Notes: a model not told the origin generated them from the sequence alone. Positions 8,131 through 16,946 are shown, counted from the stretch's first letter. The stretch is DNA of 45,857 nt from Peptostreptococcus stomatis DSM 17678 (GCF_000147675.1 NZ_ADGQ01000061.1:1-45857), one strand, 5' to 3'. A program made the numbers and translations.

Positions 8131-9690
8131 CTAAATAAAATTTGACTTGCTAACTTTTATATAAACTTCGCTTGAAATAACAAGTAAAGTAACTGATATT
8201 ATCTGCAAAACCAGTGTTATCGGAAGATTTAAAAACCAATTAAGAGGAATTGGTGTAATGAGTGCAATTATCCCGACAAGTCCAGACACAATAACAGGCA
8301 TGCTCTGCTTTACAACCATCATCTCGCTTTCCCATTCATAATTTGAATACTTTTTATTTAGGGAAATTCCTATCACTGTTATAAAGAACGAATAGCATAT
8401 AGGAACAATTATTAGGTTAATAACTTGAATAAAGTTCATATCAAGTTTTAGCATAAATGCAAATATGGAAATCATATACCCCATCAAATGAAGTGTAAGG
8501 TTTACAGCTATCTTGGAATTTAAGATCATTTTTACCTTAACAGGAGAGCTTTGCAAAATCCAAATGTTTTTTCCTTCTAAAGATATCGCTGAAGCTGCCG
8601 GGCAACTGAGCGAGAGCATAGATGCAATAAATAATGGAGCAAAATTTGAGAGATATTCATTTATATTTTCTATTCCTGAAGACTCTCCTATTTGTTCTAC
8701 AGAATTAAAAAGCAAAAATATACTAAAAACACATAAAAGTATTACACCAAGGCCTGCATTCAAGACCGCCATGTACGAGCTTAAAAAGCGTCCCATTTCT
8801 TTTTTATACAAGGAAAAAAATATTGATTTTCTATTATAATATTTTTTGTTATCACAATATCTTGATGTTGTTTTAGCAAGAGTATTAAGCAATCCATACT
8901 TCATCGAAACAATTTTTACAAATATATAAAAAACTGCTGTTGAAAAAGCAATAAATGATCCCACTCCAATATACATTGAAAAATTTGTGTGTTGCATGAA
9001 TAACCCTGATATTGGATACAGTTCGGTAATTTGCTTAGAAAGCATGATCTCAATGCTCTCTTCATTACCTGATTTCATAGCTGACACTGCAATATATCCA
9101 ATTATACCTATCATTGCAAATGAAAAGATTAGAGCAATAACATTTTTCCTCTTAAAATAAGATGAAATAGCCACAACAATGATTCCCATACATGCTGCTA
9201 TGCACATAGGTATCAATGGAACAAAAATCATGGAGGTAAAATACAATATAATCTGCAATACATTTAAGTTTCCGTTTAACACCCAAACAATGCCTCCCGG
9301 AAGCATAAATATAAATCCTATTAAAAAGTTCAATAAATACATAAACATAAACTTGCTACTTATAATGTCTGAGCTTTTTAAAGGTAGCGATAAAAGCGTT
9401 TCCATATCATGACTACCAAATAAAATTCCATTAGTATAAAATATTGTCAAAAATAATATTGAAAAACTTGATACCGCAACCATATAAGCCGGTATCAATT
9501 CCTGCTGTCCAACTTGTACAAGTGTTTTGGCTGTCATAATATTATAGACACAGAAAAATATAGCAAGAGTTATTATTCCAAAACTTGCAATCACAACAGA
9601 ACTTTGCTTTTTATTTCTTGGCTCTCTAATTTCGTTGATTGGAAAAAAATTTATCAATTGGGCTCTAATTAGTATCCAAATTTTGCTCAT
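8131..9690 (-). CDS. ABC exporter permease
   Basis: A 519-residue integral membrane protein of the putative ABC-exporter class (ABC-2-like), with about twelve hydrophobic segments in two similar halves separated by a cytoplasmic region near KYYNRKSIFFSLYKKEMGRFL. The SHDMETLLSLPLKSSDI stretch after the second helices is typical of these exporters. GGAGG followed by nine bases supports ATG 9690 (MSKIWILIRAQ); the frame could open upstream at 9732, which is too far inside the ATPase gene and lacks a ribosome site. It overlaps the ATPase gene by 26 bp and forms one transporter with it. The substrate is unknown; a peptide or lipid is plausible. Confidence 0.85.
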   Translation of the reverse strand: MSKIWILIRAQLINFFPINEIREPRNKKQSSVVIASFGIITLAIFFCVYNIMTAKTLVQVGQQELIPAYMVAVSSFSILFLTIFYTNGILFGSHDMETLLSLPLKSSDIISSKFMFMYLLNFLIGFIFMLPGGIVWVLNGNLNVLQIILYFTSMIFVPLIPMCIAACMGIIVVAISSYFKRKNVIALIFSFAMIGIIGYIAVSAMKSGNEESIEIMLSKQITELYPISGLFMQHTNFSMYIGVGSFIAFSTAVFYIFVKIVSMKYGLLNTLAKTTSRYCDNKKYYNRKSIFFSLYKKEMGRFLSSYMAVLNAGLGVILLCVFSIFLLFNSVEQIGESSGIENINEYLSNFAPLFIASMLSLSCPAASAISLEGKNIWILQSSPVKVKMILNSKIAVNLTLHLMGYMISIFAFMLKLDMNFIQVINLIIVPICYSFFITVIGISLNKKYSNYEWESEMMVVKQSMPVIVSGLVGIIALITPIPLNWFLNLPITLVLQIISVTLLVISSEVYIKVSKSNFI

Positions 9691-10393
9691 TATCTTGTAC
9701 CTCCATGAAAAAAGTTTCCAAAGTTTTATCACCTTTGACTTCTTCTGTATTTCCGCTTGCGATTAACTTTCCATTTTTTATAATTGCAATTTTATTACAT
9801 AATTTTTCTGCAACATCCAAAACATGTGTTGAAAAGAAAATAGCTCCTCCATCTAACACGCATTCGTGCATTACTTTCTTTAGTAGAAAAGCTGCTTTTG
9901 GATCAAGTCCTACAAAAGGTTCATCTAAAATTAGTAACTTTGGAGAATGCACCAGTGCAGAAATAATCGCTGTTCGTTGCTTCATACCATGTGAATACGA
10001 AGATATCATCCCCGAAAGATGCTTAGTCATTTCAAATAAATCACTATATTTTTGAATTCTTTCTCTGCGTATTTCAGTAGAAATTTCAAATAAATCTGCA
10101 ATAAAATTGATGTACTGAAATCCCGTCATATGTTCATATAAGTCTGGATTATCCGGAATGTATGCCATCATTTTTTTACAAATAACTGGCTCCTCTTTAA
10201 TGGAATGCCCATCAATCGTTATACTTCCATTCTCAAAATCATGAATCCCAACTACTGCTTTTATTGTTGTAGTTTTTCCGGTTCCATTTGCACCAATGAA
10301 TCCATAAATATCTCCAGACTGTACTAAAATGGATAGGTTATCAACAACTTTTTTGTCTCCGTAAAATTTACTAAAATTATTAATCTCTAACAT
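9665..10393 (-). CDS. ABC transporter ATP-binding protein
   Basis: Nucleotide-binding subunit of the exporter, 242 residues. Walker A is GANGTGKT at residues 34-41; the signature is degenerate (SYSHGMKQR instead of LSGGQ), as is common in ABC-2 exporters; Walker B is LLILDEPFVGLD; the switch histidine is in FSTHVLD. GGAGG sits eight bases before the ATG. A TGACA-N3-TGTCA operator lies 15 bases upstream, just before the ribosome site, which suggests control by the neighbouring TetR protein. Confidence 0.93.
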   Translation of the reverse strand: MLEINNFSKFYGDKKVVDNLSILVQSGDIYGFIGANGTGKTTTIKAVVGIHDFENGSITIDGHSIKEEPVICKKMMAYIPDNPDLYEHMTGFQYINFIADLFEISTEIRRERIQKYSDLFEMTKHLSGMISSYSHGMKQRTAIISALVHSPKLLILDEPFVGLDPKAAFLLKKVMHECVLDGGAIFFSTHVLDVAEKLCNKIAIIKNGKLIASGNTEEVKGDKTLETFFMEVQDNEQNLDTN

Positions 10394-10407
10394 GCTTTTA
10401 CCTCCAT

Positions 10408-10420
10408 TGACAATTTGTCA
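10408..10420. promoter_or_regulatory. TetR operator before the ABC operon
   Basis: TGACAATTTGTCA, an inverted repeat TGACA-N3-TGTCA, sits just upstream of the ATPase ribosome site. The same arms with the same spacing occur in the tetR promoter, so one regulator very likely binds both. A -10-like TATTAT lies about 13 bases upstream of it on the minus strand. Confidence 0.75.
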
Positions 10421-10439
10421 GTTATTCTTTGAAATAATA

Positions 10440-10468
10440 CCGATAGCTTGTTTAGCATTAGCTATCGG
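10440..10468 (-). terminator. Hairpin between tetR and the ABC operon
   Basis: CCGATAGCT pairs with AGCTATCGG around an 11-base loop. On the minus strand it is followed by TATTATTTC, so it could be a modest terminator after the tetR gene. Confidence 0.5.
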
Positions 10469-10502
10469 AACATTATTATTTTTACAAACACTCTATTCTT
10501 TT

Positions 10503-11120
10503 TCAATTGCTAAAAAGTTTTTTTGCATTTAAACTTTGTTCAAGCATTATCTTAAATGCGTTTAAATACTCATTAACAGACTCTTTTTTTGAATATCTTA
10601 TACTTATGTTATTTGAAACAAAAACATAAGCTGTCATAAGAAATTCCGCTGTTTCAGACGGATATTTTACAAAAAGTGTTTTTTCTGATATTCCTTGGTT
10701 TATTATCCTTTCAAAATATATTGTCAGTTTTTCAATAATCTTATGGGATAATTTATCTATCATATATCGATTTTCTTCAAGATCAACTGTTTTTTGTAAC
10801 TCTGTTCCCTCTGCTGAAATATTTTCCGAAGATATAATTGTGGCATCTATAAAAGCTCTAATTTTTTCAATGGCGGTTTTATCTTCATCATAGACAATAA
10901 CATGAATATCTTTCAATAATTTATCTGAATATTGTTCCACAAGACAATATAAGATATCTTCTTTATTTTTAAAGTGATAGTACAGCAAGCCTCTTGATAT
11001 ATTTACCTTGTCAACAATATCCTGAGTTGTTGTATTAGTATACCCTTGCTCTATAAAGAGTAGCATTGCAGCATCCATAATTTCAGCACGTCGTATTTCC
11101 GGTTCTTTCACATCTCGCAT
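10503..11120 (-). CDS. TetR/AcrR-family repressor
   Basis: A 205-residue regulator. The N-terminal helix-turn-helix is clear (AAMLLFIEQGYTNTTTQDIVDKVNISRGLLYYHFKNKEDIL, residues about 15-55), followed by a divergent helical ligand domain. GGAGGGATAAA directly before ATG 11120 (MRDVKEPEIRR) decides the start; an upstream in-frame ATG at 11204 would place coding sequence across the promoter. Its own promoter carries an operator identical in plan to that of the ABC operon, which points to autoregulation plus control of the exporter, induced by the exported compound. The two genes are separated by about 110 bases. Confidence 0.9.
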   Translation of the reverse strand: MRDVKEPEIRRAEIMDAAMLLFIEQGYTNTTTQDIVDKVNISRGLLYYHFKNKEDILYCLVEQYSDKLLKDIHVIVYDEDKTAIEKIRAFIDATIISSENISAEGTELQKTVDLEENRYMIDKLSHKIIEKLTIYFERIINQGISEKTLFVKYPSETAEFLMTAYVFVSNNISIRYSKKESVNEYLNAFKIMLEQSLNAKKLFSN

Positions 11121-11141
11121 TTTATCCCTCCTATTATTTAT

Positions 11142-11170
11142 ATAATACATCCAAACTGACATATTGTCAA
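11142..11170 (-). promoter_or_regulatory. tetR promoter
   Basis: Consensus promoter on the minus strand: TTGACA (11165-11170), 17-bp spacer, TATTAT (11142-11147), about 22 bases before the start codon. The operator overlaps the -35 box. Confidence 0.85.
11157..11169. promoter_or_regulatory. TetR operator in its own promoter
   Basis: TGACATATTGTCA, again TGACA-N3-TGTCA, covers part of the -35 box and spacer. Binding here would block RNA polymerase directly. Confidence 0.75.
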
Positions 11171-11239
11171 TTGATTTTAATCTTGTTATTATATGATTTT
11201 TCATAGTCTTTTTCTTAAACTCTTTAGCTTATCATGTTT

Positions 11240-11469
11240 TTTATACTCAGTTTGATTAAGTCACTTTGACTTTTGGACTTTGTGACTATAAGCCCACTCA
11301 TCCTTTATGTAAGCCTTGATATTAGGTTTCTGTGCGTCAGGCTACGATTTTGCTATTGCTTCTTCTCGCCATCACCTCACGGTGATAACCTTGCAAGTTG
11401 CTATGAGGTTCGTCGGCAACTACGCCCTACGTGGACTTTCACCACAGACTGACGGCATGCCCGTCATAC
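11240..11469 (-). ncRNA. Probable group II intron fragment (5' part, domain I)
   Basis: A block visibly richer in GC than its surroundings. Read on the minus strand it starts GTATG, close to the GUGYG 5' end of group II introns. It continues with features I associate with clostridial group II introns: CAGTCTGTGGTGAAAGTCC, GGGCGTAGTTGCC, GCAACTTGCAAGG, a CACC-GTGAGGTG hairpin, and ATAAAGGATGAGTGGGC then CAAAGTCCA. No reverse transcriptase or 3' end follows, so it is a remnant. The match is from memory and needs a covariance search. Confidence 0.5.
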
Positions 11470-11475
11470 TACTAC

Positions 11476-11510
11476 AAAAAGGAACCCAGCTAGTCACTCG
11501 GTTCCTTTTT
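11476..11510. terminator. Terminator after the DUF1846 gene
   Basis: AAAAAGGAACC and GGTTCCTTTTT form an 11-bp stem with runs of T on either strand. It is 58 bases past the DUF1846 stop and separates that gene from the intron remnant. Confidence 0.75.
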
Positions 11511-11567
11511 ATCTAGTATTGCTTATTAAAATTTTGACCAAGTCAAAAAAAATAGTTTTTATATTTT

Positions 11568-13061
11568 TTAACCCTCATATAGGTTGCTAGATTGGTACTT
11601 GTCATCACAAGTAACATCTATACCCAATTTTCTAAACACCTGCTCATCATCCTTGTTTAGGATAACAGTAGAATGTGCCTGGGCACCCTCTAGGTCAGAT
11701 AGCTTACTCATGGCAAACTGGGCAAGTGTATTTGTTACCGCACTTATACTCAAGGCCATCAAAACCTCCTCTGCATCAAGGGATGTGTTCCTACTCTTAA
11801 ACACATTCTTCTTTAGGTTTAACATAGGTTCTAAGACAAGTGGTGATATCAGGTGGATATGGTCTTGAATATCTGCCAAAACCTTGATGGCATTCAATAT
11901 TGCGGCAGCTGACCCTGTCATAGTCTTAGAAAACTTTCCTGTAATGATTCTACCATCAGATAACTCCAGAGAAACTGACTGACAATCTTCAAATTGACAG
12001 TGGTCCTTGCTATACTGTCTAGCAACATTGACCACCTTCCTGTCCTCACCCTTAAGGCCAAGCTCTTCCATTATCATCTTCATTCTTGAAACGGCTTCCT
12101 TGTCCAGGTTGCCTTTCTTATAGTCGCATAGGGTTTTGAAGTATCTCCTGATAATTTCCTGGATAGCGGCTTCTCTTACCACTTCATCATCTATAATACC
12201 AAAGCCTACCCTGTTTACACCCATGTCAGTAGGTGACTGAAATACACTTTCTCTTCCAGTTATTTTTTCTATTATCTTCTTCAAAACAGGGAATAATTCC
12301 AAGTCCCTGTTGTAATTTACGGTAGTTTCACCATACTTTTCTAAGTGGAAGGCATCTATCATGTTCACATCCTTTAGGTCAACAGTAGCAGCCTCATAGG
12401 CCATATTTACCGGATGCTTGAGTGGTAGATTCCACACTGGGAAGGTTTCATACTTGGAGTAACCTGCAGTTATGCCCATTTTATTTTCATGGTAGAGCTG
12501 GCTTAGGCAAGTTCCTAATTTACCGCTATTTGGTCCAGGTGCCGTCATTACAACTATTGGCTTTGTAGTCTCAATATATGGATTTATACCAAAGCCCTGG
12601 TCACTAACTATCAAGTCAACATCAGTGGGATATCCACTAGTTGGACCATGCCTATATACCTTTACGCCCCTTCTTTCCAGCTTGTTTATAAATATTGTAG
12701 CAGCAGGCTGGTTTTCATACCTTGTTATTACTACTGAATTTACATCCAGATCGTATCCTCGTAGATCATCAATCAGCCTCATAACCTCCATATCATAGGT
12801 AATGCCAAGGTCTCCCCTGACCTTATTCCTCTCTATGTCCCCTGCATATACACAGATTACTACCTCGACTTTTTCTTTTATATGACTGAGTACCTTTATC
12901 TTGGCATTCTCATCAAATCCTGGTAATACCCTCTTGGCATGTAGGTCACCGATTAGCTTACCACCAAATTCTATATAGAGTTTATCATAGTTATTAACTC
13001 TTTCCAGTATATACTTGGACTGTTCTTCTAAATATTTCTCATGATCAAAGCCTATCTTCAT
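11568..13061 (-). CDS. DUF1846 family protein
   Basis: Conserved 497-residue protein of the DUF1846/COG4868 family, normal length and complete from [23 protein letters not shown] to the C-terminus. Recognisable blocks include [40 protein letters not shown] (a glycine-rich possible nucleotide-binding loop), and [14 protein letters not shown]. Structures are known for relatives but the function is not established. AGTAGGATAAGA precedes the ATG. It appears monocistronic, with its own terminator and a candidate promoter TTGTGA-N16-TATAAA at 13122-13149. Confidence 0.9.
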   Translation of the reverse strand: MKIGFDHEKYLEEQSKYILERVNNYDKLYIEFGGKLIGDLHAKRVLPGFDENAKIKVLSHIKEKVEVVICVYAGDIERNKVRGDLGITYDMEVMRLIDDLRGYDLDVNSVVITRYENQPAATIFINKLERRGVKVYRHGPTSGYPTDVDLIVSDQGFGINPYIETTKPIVVMTAPGPNSGKLGTCLSQLYHENKMGITAGYSKYETFPVWNLPLKHPVNMAYEAATVDLKDVNMIDAFHLEKYGETTVNYNRDLELFPVLKKIIEKITGRESVFQSPTDMGVNRVGFGIIDDEVVREAAIQEIIRRYFKTLCDYKKGNLDKEAVSRMKMIMEELGLKGEDRKVVNVARQYSKDHCQFEDCQSVSLELSDGRIITGKFSKTMTGSAAAILNAIKVLADIQDHIHLISPLVLEPMLNLKKNVFKSRNTSLDAEEVLMALSISAVTNTLAQFAMSKLSDLEGAQAHSTVILNKDDEQVFRKLGIDVTCDDKYQSSNLYEG

Positions 13062-13103
13062 TCTTATCCTACTCCCATCTTTTTATAATCTCTATAAAAA
13101 CAC

Positions 13104-13132
13104 TTGACAGGACGAAACATTTATACTAAAAT
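13104..13132 (+). promoter_or_regulatory. Consensus plus-strand promoter with no gene after it
   Basis: TTGACA (13104-13109), exactly 17 bases, TAAAAT (13127-13132). It points away from the DUF1846 gene and leads within about 20 bases into a strong terminator. Confidence 0.6.
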
Positions 13133-13138
13133 AGAATT

Positions 13139-13184
13139 CCATCACAAATTCTAATGCATGCAGCTTCGGCTGTGTGTTTTTTTT
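13139..13184 (+). ncRNA. Candidate tiny RNA (promoter-terminator unit)
   Basis: Transcription from the promoter at 13104-13132 would start near 13139 and end at the T-run at 13177-13184, giving about 45 bases. No reading frame of any size fits inside. The 3' half is a UUCG-capped hairpin. It could be a small RNA or simply a promoter paired with a terminator that protects the DUF1846 promoter from antisense transcription. Confidence 0.4.
13155..13184 (+). terminator. UUCG-capped intrinsic terminator
   Basis: GCATGCAGC, TTCG loop and GCTGTGTGT give a nine-pair stem (with G-U pairs), followed by eight T. It works only on the plus strand, although all neighbouring genes are on the minus strand. 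Confidence 0.8.
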
Positions 13185-13246
13185 ATAAAAAATAACTTAA
13201 GTATTTATTATACAATTACCATAAAAATTTTACAAGTTTTATACAG

Positions 13247-13267
13247 AAAAAAGTAACTCCTACTTTT
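13247..13267 (-). terminator. Weak terminator at the end of the DUF6483-like gene
   Basis: AAAAGTA and TACTTTT pair around a five-base loop, followed on the minus strand by six T. It overlaps the stop codon. The stem is AT-rich, so strength is doubtful. Confidence 0.4.
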
Positions 13268-13628
13268 CAAAAAGAAGTATTTCTTCCTTCAAAAGCTCTC
13301 CTATATCCTTAATCCCTGACATGACCTCTTCCCTAGAAAAATTTTTTTCTTCCAGTTCTTCATCGGATAATTCCATCAATAGGGTGTAAAACTCTCCAGC
13401 TATAAAAATTGAATTTCTCGTCTTATTTTTTTCTATACTAGAAAACAATAGATCTTCTGCTTCACCCAACTTACCTTGAAAGAATAACCTCTTAACACTA
13501 ATCAGGGTTATCTCCTCCATAGGCGTATAGACCAACTTAAAATCATTCAAACTACTATATTTCTTGCCTAAAAGTTCCTTAAAGACCATCTCTCTTTTTT
13601 GACTTTCCAGCCTATCTACTAGCCCCAT
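13260..13628 (-). CDS. Small DUF6483-like protein
   Basis: A 122-residue soluble, helical protein. The C-terminal half (EFYTLLMELSDEELEEKNFSREEVMSGIKDI) and the central GEAEDLLFSSIEKN resemble DUF6483 proteins of Clostridia, whose function is unknown. The family match is from pattern memory. TAGGAGG precedes the ATG. A stable hairpin ends only about ten bases upstream of the ribosome site, so translation or upstream transcription may be modulated there. Confidence 0.6.
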   Translation of the reverse strand: MGLVDRLESQKREMVFKELLGKKYSSLNDFKLVYTPMEEITLISVKRLFFQGKLGEAEDLLFSSIEKNKTRNSIFIAGEFYTLLMELSDEELEEKNFSREEVMSGIKDIGELLKEEILLFEK

Positions 13629-13646
13629 ACTATAACCTCCTATAAA

Positions 13647-13679
13647 TATTAATCCCCAGACAAGGTCTAGGGATTAATA
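13647..13679. repeat. Long inverted repeat before the DUF6483-like gene
   Basis: TATTAATCCC pairs with GGGATTAATA, and inside it AGAC pairs with GTCT, giving a 14-bp interrupted stem with a three-base loop. It may be a terminator for the SPFH operon or a leader hairpin. It shares TATAAATATTAAT (from 13641) with the palindrome at 19471. Confidence 0.55.
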
Positions 13680-13762
13680 AAATACATCTCTTATTTATCT
13701 GTTTTTTGATTATAACCAGTAAGACTTAATTAGACCTAAGTCCTACAAGCATCAATAATATT

Positions 13763-14767
13763 CTATTTCTTGCTATCATCTGTTAAAACTTCTTTTATAC
13801 CCTTAAATGTACCCAAGAAGTTAACTGCATCTGATGGAAGAACAAGCTTAGAAGATTCGCTTTCACCCAGCTTAACCAAGGCTTCCATAGACTTAAGAGC
13901 AAGTATATTATCATCTACATCAGATTCCTTCATGGCACTAAATACCATCCTAAGACCTGCTGCACTAGCTTCTTGAGTCTGAACAATAACTTTAGCCTCA
14001 CCCTCTGCCCTGGCCTCAAATGTCTGTCTGATTGCTGAAGCTTCACCTTCTGCTGCTAGAATCTTAGACTGTTTTTCACCTTCTGCTTCTCTAATCATAG
14101 CTTCCTTCTTTGCTTCAGCCTTTAGTATAGCAGACTGCTTTTCACCCTCTGCTATAAGGATCTTAGACTGCTTTTCACCCTCTGCCTGCAAAATAGCTTC
14201 TCTTCTTTCTCTCTCTGCACGCATCTGTTTTTCCATTGCAGCCTGGATATCTCTAGGTGGCATGATATTTTTCAATTCAACCCTGTTAACCTTGATACCC
14301 CAGATATCTGTTGCTTCATCCAAGATTGTTCTCATTTTGGCATTGATCAAGTCTCTTGATGTTAGAGTTTCATCCAAATCTAGGTCACCTATTATGTTTC
14401 TTAAAGTAGTCGCTGTAAGATTTTCTATGGCAGAAATAGGGTTAGCTATCTCAAACACGTAGCTCTTTGGATCTGTCACCTTATAGTAAACTACTGTATC
14501 TATCTGCATTGTTACATTATCCTTAGTGATAACCGGCTGTGGTGGGAAGTCAACTACCATTTCTCTCAAGTCTATCATATAGGCCATAGAATCTACGAAA
14601 GGAACCAAGAAATGTATACCTGTCTTTGCTTCCTTGTGGAACTTGCCCAGCCTCATGATTATACCCATCCTCGCCTGCTTGACAATCCTAATACACCTGA
14701 TGGCTATAAATAATATTATTAAAATAAACAAAAAAGTAAAAATTTTTCCAAATATTATTCCTAACAT
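13763..14767 (-). CDS. SPFH/Band 7 membrane scaffold protein (stomatin/QmcA-like)
   Basis: Membrane-anchored SPFH protein of 334 residues that probably forms oligomeric membrane platforms. One N-terminal helix (FTFLFILIILFIAIRC) anchors it. The SPFH core follows (GKFHKEAKTGIHFLVPFVD; the conserved NVTMQIDTVVYYKVTDP), then a long helix of repeated AEGEKQS(K/A)IL units, near residues 195-260, that packs the oligomer. AGGAGG precedes the ATG. It lies 36 bases downstream of the nfeD-like gene, the classic partner of this family. Confidence 0.93.
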   Translation of the reverse strand: MLGIIFGKIFTFLFILIILFIAIRCIRIVKQARMGIIMRLGKFHKEAKTGIHFLVPFVDSMAYMIDLREMVVDFPPQPVITKDNVTMQIDTVVYYKVTDPKSYVFEIANPISAIENLTATTLRNIIGDLDLDETLTSRDLINAKMRTILDEATDIWGIKVNRVELKNIMPPRDIQAAMEKQMRAERERREAILQAEGEKQSKILIAEGEKQSAILKAEAKKEAMIREAEGEKQSKILAAEGEASAIRQTFEARAEGEAKVIVQTQEASAAGLRMVFSAMKESDVDDNILALKSMEALVKLGESESSKLVLPSDAVNFLGTFKGIKEVLTDDSKK

Positions 14768-14803
14768 AATGTAAGTACCTCCTAATAATACTAAAATAAA
14801 AAA

Positions 14804-15256
14804 CTATTTTTTCGTTACTAGCAGCTTGACACCTTCAACGGCTACTACCCTTATCTCAGATCCTACTTCAATAGTTTCACCTGTTTGAGATATAGCTGTC
14901 CAATCCTCTCCCTTAACCTTTACTAAACCAGGCTTATAAGGGTTTATCTCACTTAAAACTATTCCTTGCTTGCCAACTACTGCCATTACATTGGTATCTA
15001 TGCTTGTCCAGGCATTTTCTTCATCGCTCCTATCCATCCTTATTAGCTTCTTAGTCGCTATTAAAAGTAGCAGACCTGACACTACTGCAAAGACCAATAG
15101 TTGCACTAATACACTATCGACAAAGAAAGACACTGCTAGGGCACATAGGGCACCTATAGAGAACCAGACCATGGTAAGGGCTAGAGTAGCCGCTTCGCCG
15201 ATTGCAAAGGCTATGGCAACTATTACCCATATAACTTTCATACTTAATCCAAACAA
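14804..15256 (-). CDS. NfeD family membrane protein
   Basis: Partner of the SPFH protein downstream. Three hydrophobic segments fill residues about 7-68, and a C-terminal OB-fold domain (GKQGIVLSEINPYKPGLVKVKGEDWTA, then GSEIRVVAVEG) ends the 150-residue protein. This is the short NfeD type without the serine protease domain. Start: GGAGG is seven bases before TTG 15256, which fits better than the ATG six codons later. It follows the NAD(P)HX repair gene by 55 bases and is probably co-transcribed with it. Confidence 0.9.
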   Translation of the reverse strand: MFGLSMKVIWVIVAIAFAIGEAATLALTMVWFSIGALCALAVSFFVDSVLVQLLVFAVVSGLLLLIATKKLIRMDRSDEENAWTSIDTNVMAVVGKQGIVLSEINPYKPGLVKVKGEDWTAISQTGETIEVGSEIRVVAVEGVKLLVTKK

Positions 15257-15311
15257 GTCAATACCTCCTCTAATTGAATTATTGTAGTTAAAACAACATA
15301 ATTAATATATA

Positions 15312-16925
15312 TTAATTATACATCAATTTCATAACTTTGGGAATTATTTTTATTAAATCACCAGGGCTGACTGTAAAGCTATCCTTGTATATAAGGTCTC
15401 CACACAAACCATGCAGATAAACGCCCTTGCAGGCAGCTTCAAAAGGTTCATATCTAGCAGCTAGACTGGCAATTATTCCTGTCAGACAGTCTCCCATACC
15501 ACCCCTGGCCATGCCCTCATTGCCAGTAGTATTTACAAGTGACCTTGTCCCATCAGTAATAATTGTGTTCTTACCCTTTAATACCAGGACAAGCTTATTT
15601 TCTCTTGCATACTTTTTAGCATAATAAAGTCTATCCTCTTTTATAAGGTCAGCATCTACCCCTATCAACCTAGAAAATTCCCCCATATGAGGCGTTAAGA
15701 TATACCTATAGCTGTCCTTTAGGTCAAGGTCCTTAAATAAACTTATAGCATCTGCATCTACTACTATTGGCAGCTTAGTTTTACTTGATATATAGGATAG
15801 GATATCGGTACTTGACTGGTTTATACCCATGCCAGGTCCTATTGCTATTGAATGGGATGTTTCTAGTAATTTATCCACTCTAGCCTGGTCCCCATAATTG
15901 CAGGTCATGGCCTCTATCAAATTATGGGCCAATACAGCTTGGACATCTTGGTCAGATATCAAAGTAACTAGGCCTGCTCCAGCTTTTACTGCAGCCTCTG
16001 TAGCCAACCTGGCAGCCCCATAAAATCCCTTAGAGCCAGCAAAGATACAAACTCTGCCAAAGTCACCCTTGTGGGCTGATAGGCTAGGTCTGTCAAATAC
16101 CAGGTCCTCATTACTAACAAACCTATCTTTCAAACCGACTTCTTCTAATATATCTTTCTTACATCCTAAGCTTTCCACATAAACCTTACCAGTATACTCT
16201 TGGGAGCCATAGTTCAAAAAACCCTTTTTAAAATAATCAAAACTGATCGTATAGTCACACCTTAGGGCTATACCAGGGTCATCCTTGTCAGAAACCGGTA
16301 GACCTCTATCAGGGTCTAAACCTGATGGCGTATCTATGGCTATTATCCTAGTCATATTTTTTTCCCTATATGAGTTTATTGTTTCAAATAAAGGCCTATA
16401 CTTTGATGCTACCGGCCTATTTATACCTACACCAAAGATGGCATCTATCAAGATGTCATACTTGTCCATTTTAGTCATAAGGCTTTCAACCTCAGACTCC
16501 AGGTCGGCTATATCATTGTAATACCTAATCCTAAGTCCCAACTTGTCTACAATCTTGTAATTGATATGGGCAGACTTGCTCATCTTGTCGGGATTACCAA
16601 CAAAGAGTATATCCACCTCCCTGCCTATTGCTTGTAGCTTTCTTGCCAAGACAAAGCCATCACCACCATTATTGCCACTACCACACAAGATACCTAGTTT
16701 CCTAAAGGGAAGGCCTGAGAAAATATTTAAATCAAAGTTTTCAAGGTCAGTGTCCCTTATCCTTTCTTTTGCATCCTTGTATATTTCCTTTTCTATCTCT
16801 AGAATCCTATTAAATGCACTACTAGCTGCATTTTCCATCAAGACAAGTTCACTTATACCATATTTTTCTACGCATGCCCTGTCTACCTTAGCTGTTGTGG
16901 TCTTGTCTCCGATATAAATAGCCAA
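15312..16925 (-). CDS. nnr: Bifunctional NAD(P)H-hydrate epimerase/dehydratase
   Basis: Repairs damaged (hydrated) NADH and NADPH. The N-terminal half is the YjeF_N epimerase (GNNGGDGFVLARKL, DAIFGVGINRP, IDTPSGLDPDRG). The C-terminal half is the ribokinase-like ADP-dependent dehydratase (GSKGFYGAARLATEAAVKAG, PHMGEFSRL, and GNEGMARGGMGDCLTG with the catalytic Asp). Length 537 is typical of the fusion. A GTG at 16934 overlaps the AAGGAAG ribosome site, so TTG 16925 (MAIYIGDKTTT) is preferred. It begins 21 bases after the trhP-like stop. Confidence 0.93.
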   Translation of the reverse strand: MAIYIGDKTTTAKVDRACVEKYGISELVLMENAASSAFNRILEIEKEIYKDAKERIRDTDLENFDLNIFSGLPFRKLGILCGSGNNGGDGFVLARKLQAIGREVDILFVGNPDKMSKSAHINYKIVDKLGLRIRYYNDIADLESEVESLMTKMDKYDILIDAIFGVGINRPVASKYRPLFETINSYREKNMTRIIAIDTPSGLDPDRGLPVSDKDDPGIALRCDYTISFDYFKKGFLNYGSQEYTGKVYVESLGCKKDILEEVGLKDRFVSNEDLVFDRPSLSAHKGDFGRVCIFAGSKGFYGAARLATEAAVKAGAGLVTLISDQDVQAVLAHNLIEAMTCNYGDQARVDKLLETSHSIAIGPGMGINQSSTDILSYISSKTKLPIVVDADAISLFKDLDLKDSYRYILTPHMGEFSRLIGVDADLIKEDRLYYAKKYARENKLVLVLKGKNTIITDGTRSLVNTTGNEGMARGGMGDCLTGIIASLAARYEPFEAACKGVYLHGLCGDLIYKDSFTVSPGDLIKIIPKVMKLMYN

Positions 16926-16946
16926 AAAAATCACTTCCTTATCTTT

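Noticed and set aside
11316-11516. A 66-codon plus-strand frame (MILGFCASGYDFAIASSRHH...)
   Set aside because: It runs antisense through the GC-richer intron-like block and ends inside a terminator; frames of this kind are known annotation artefacts.
14000-14240. Repeated AEGEKQS-coding units in the SPFH gene as a possible DNA repeat array
   Set aside because: They are coding repeats of the normal SPFH coiled region, not an independent repeat or CRISPR.
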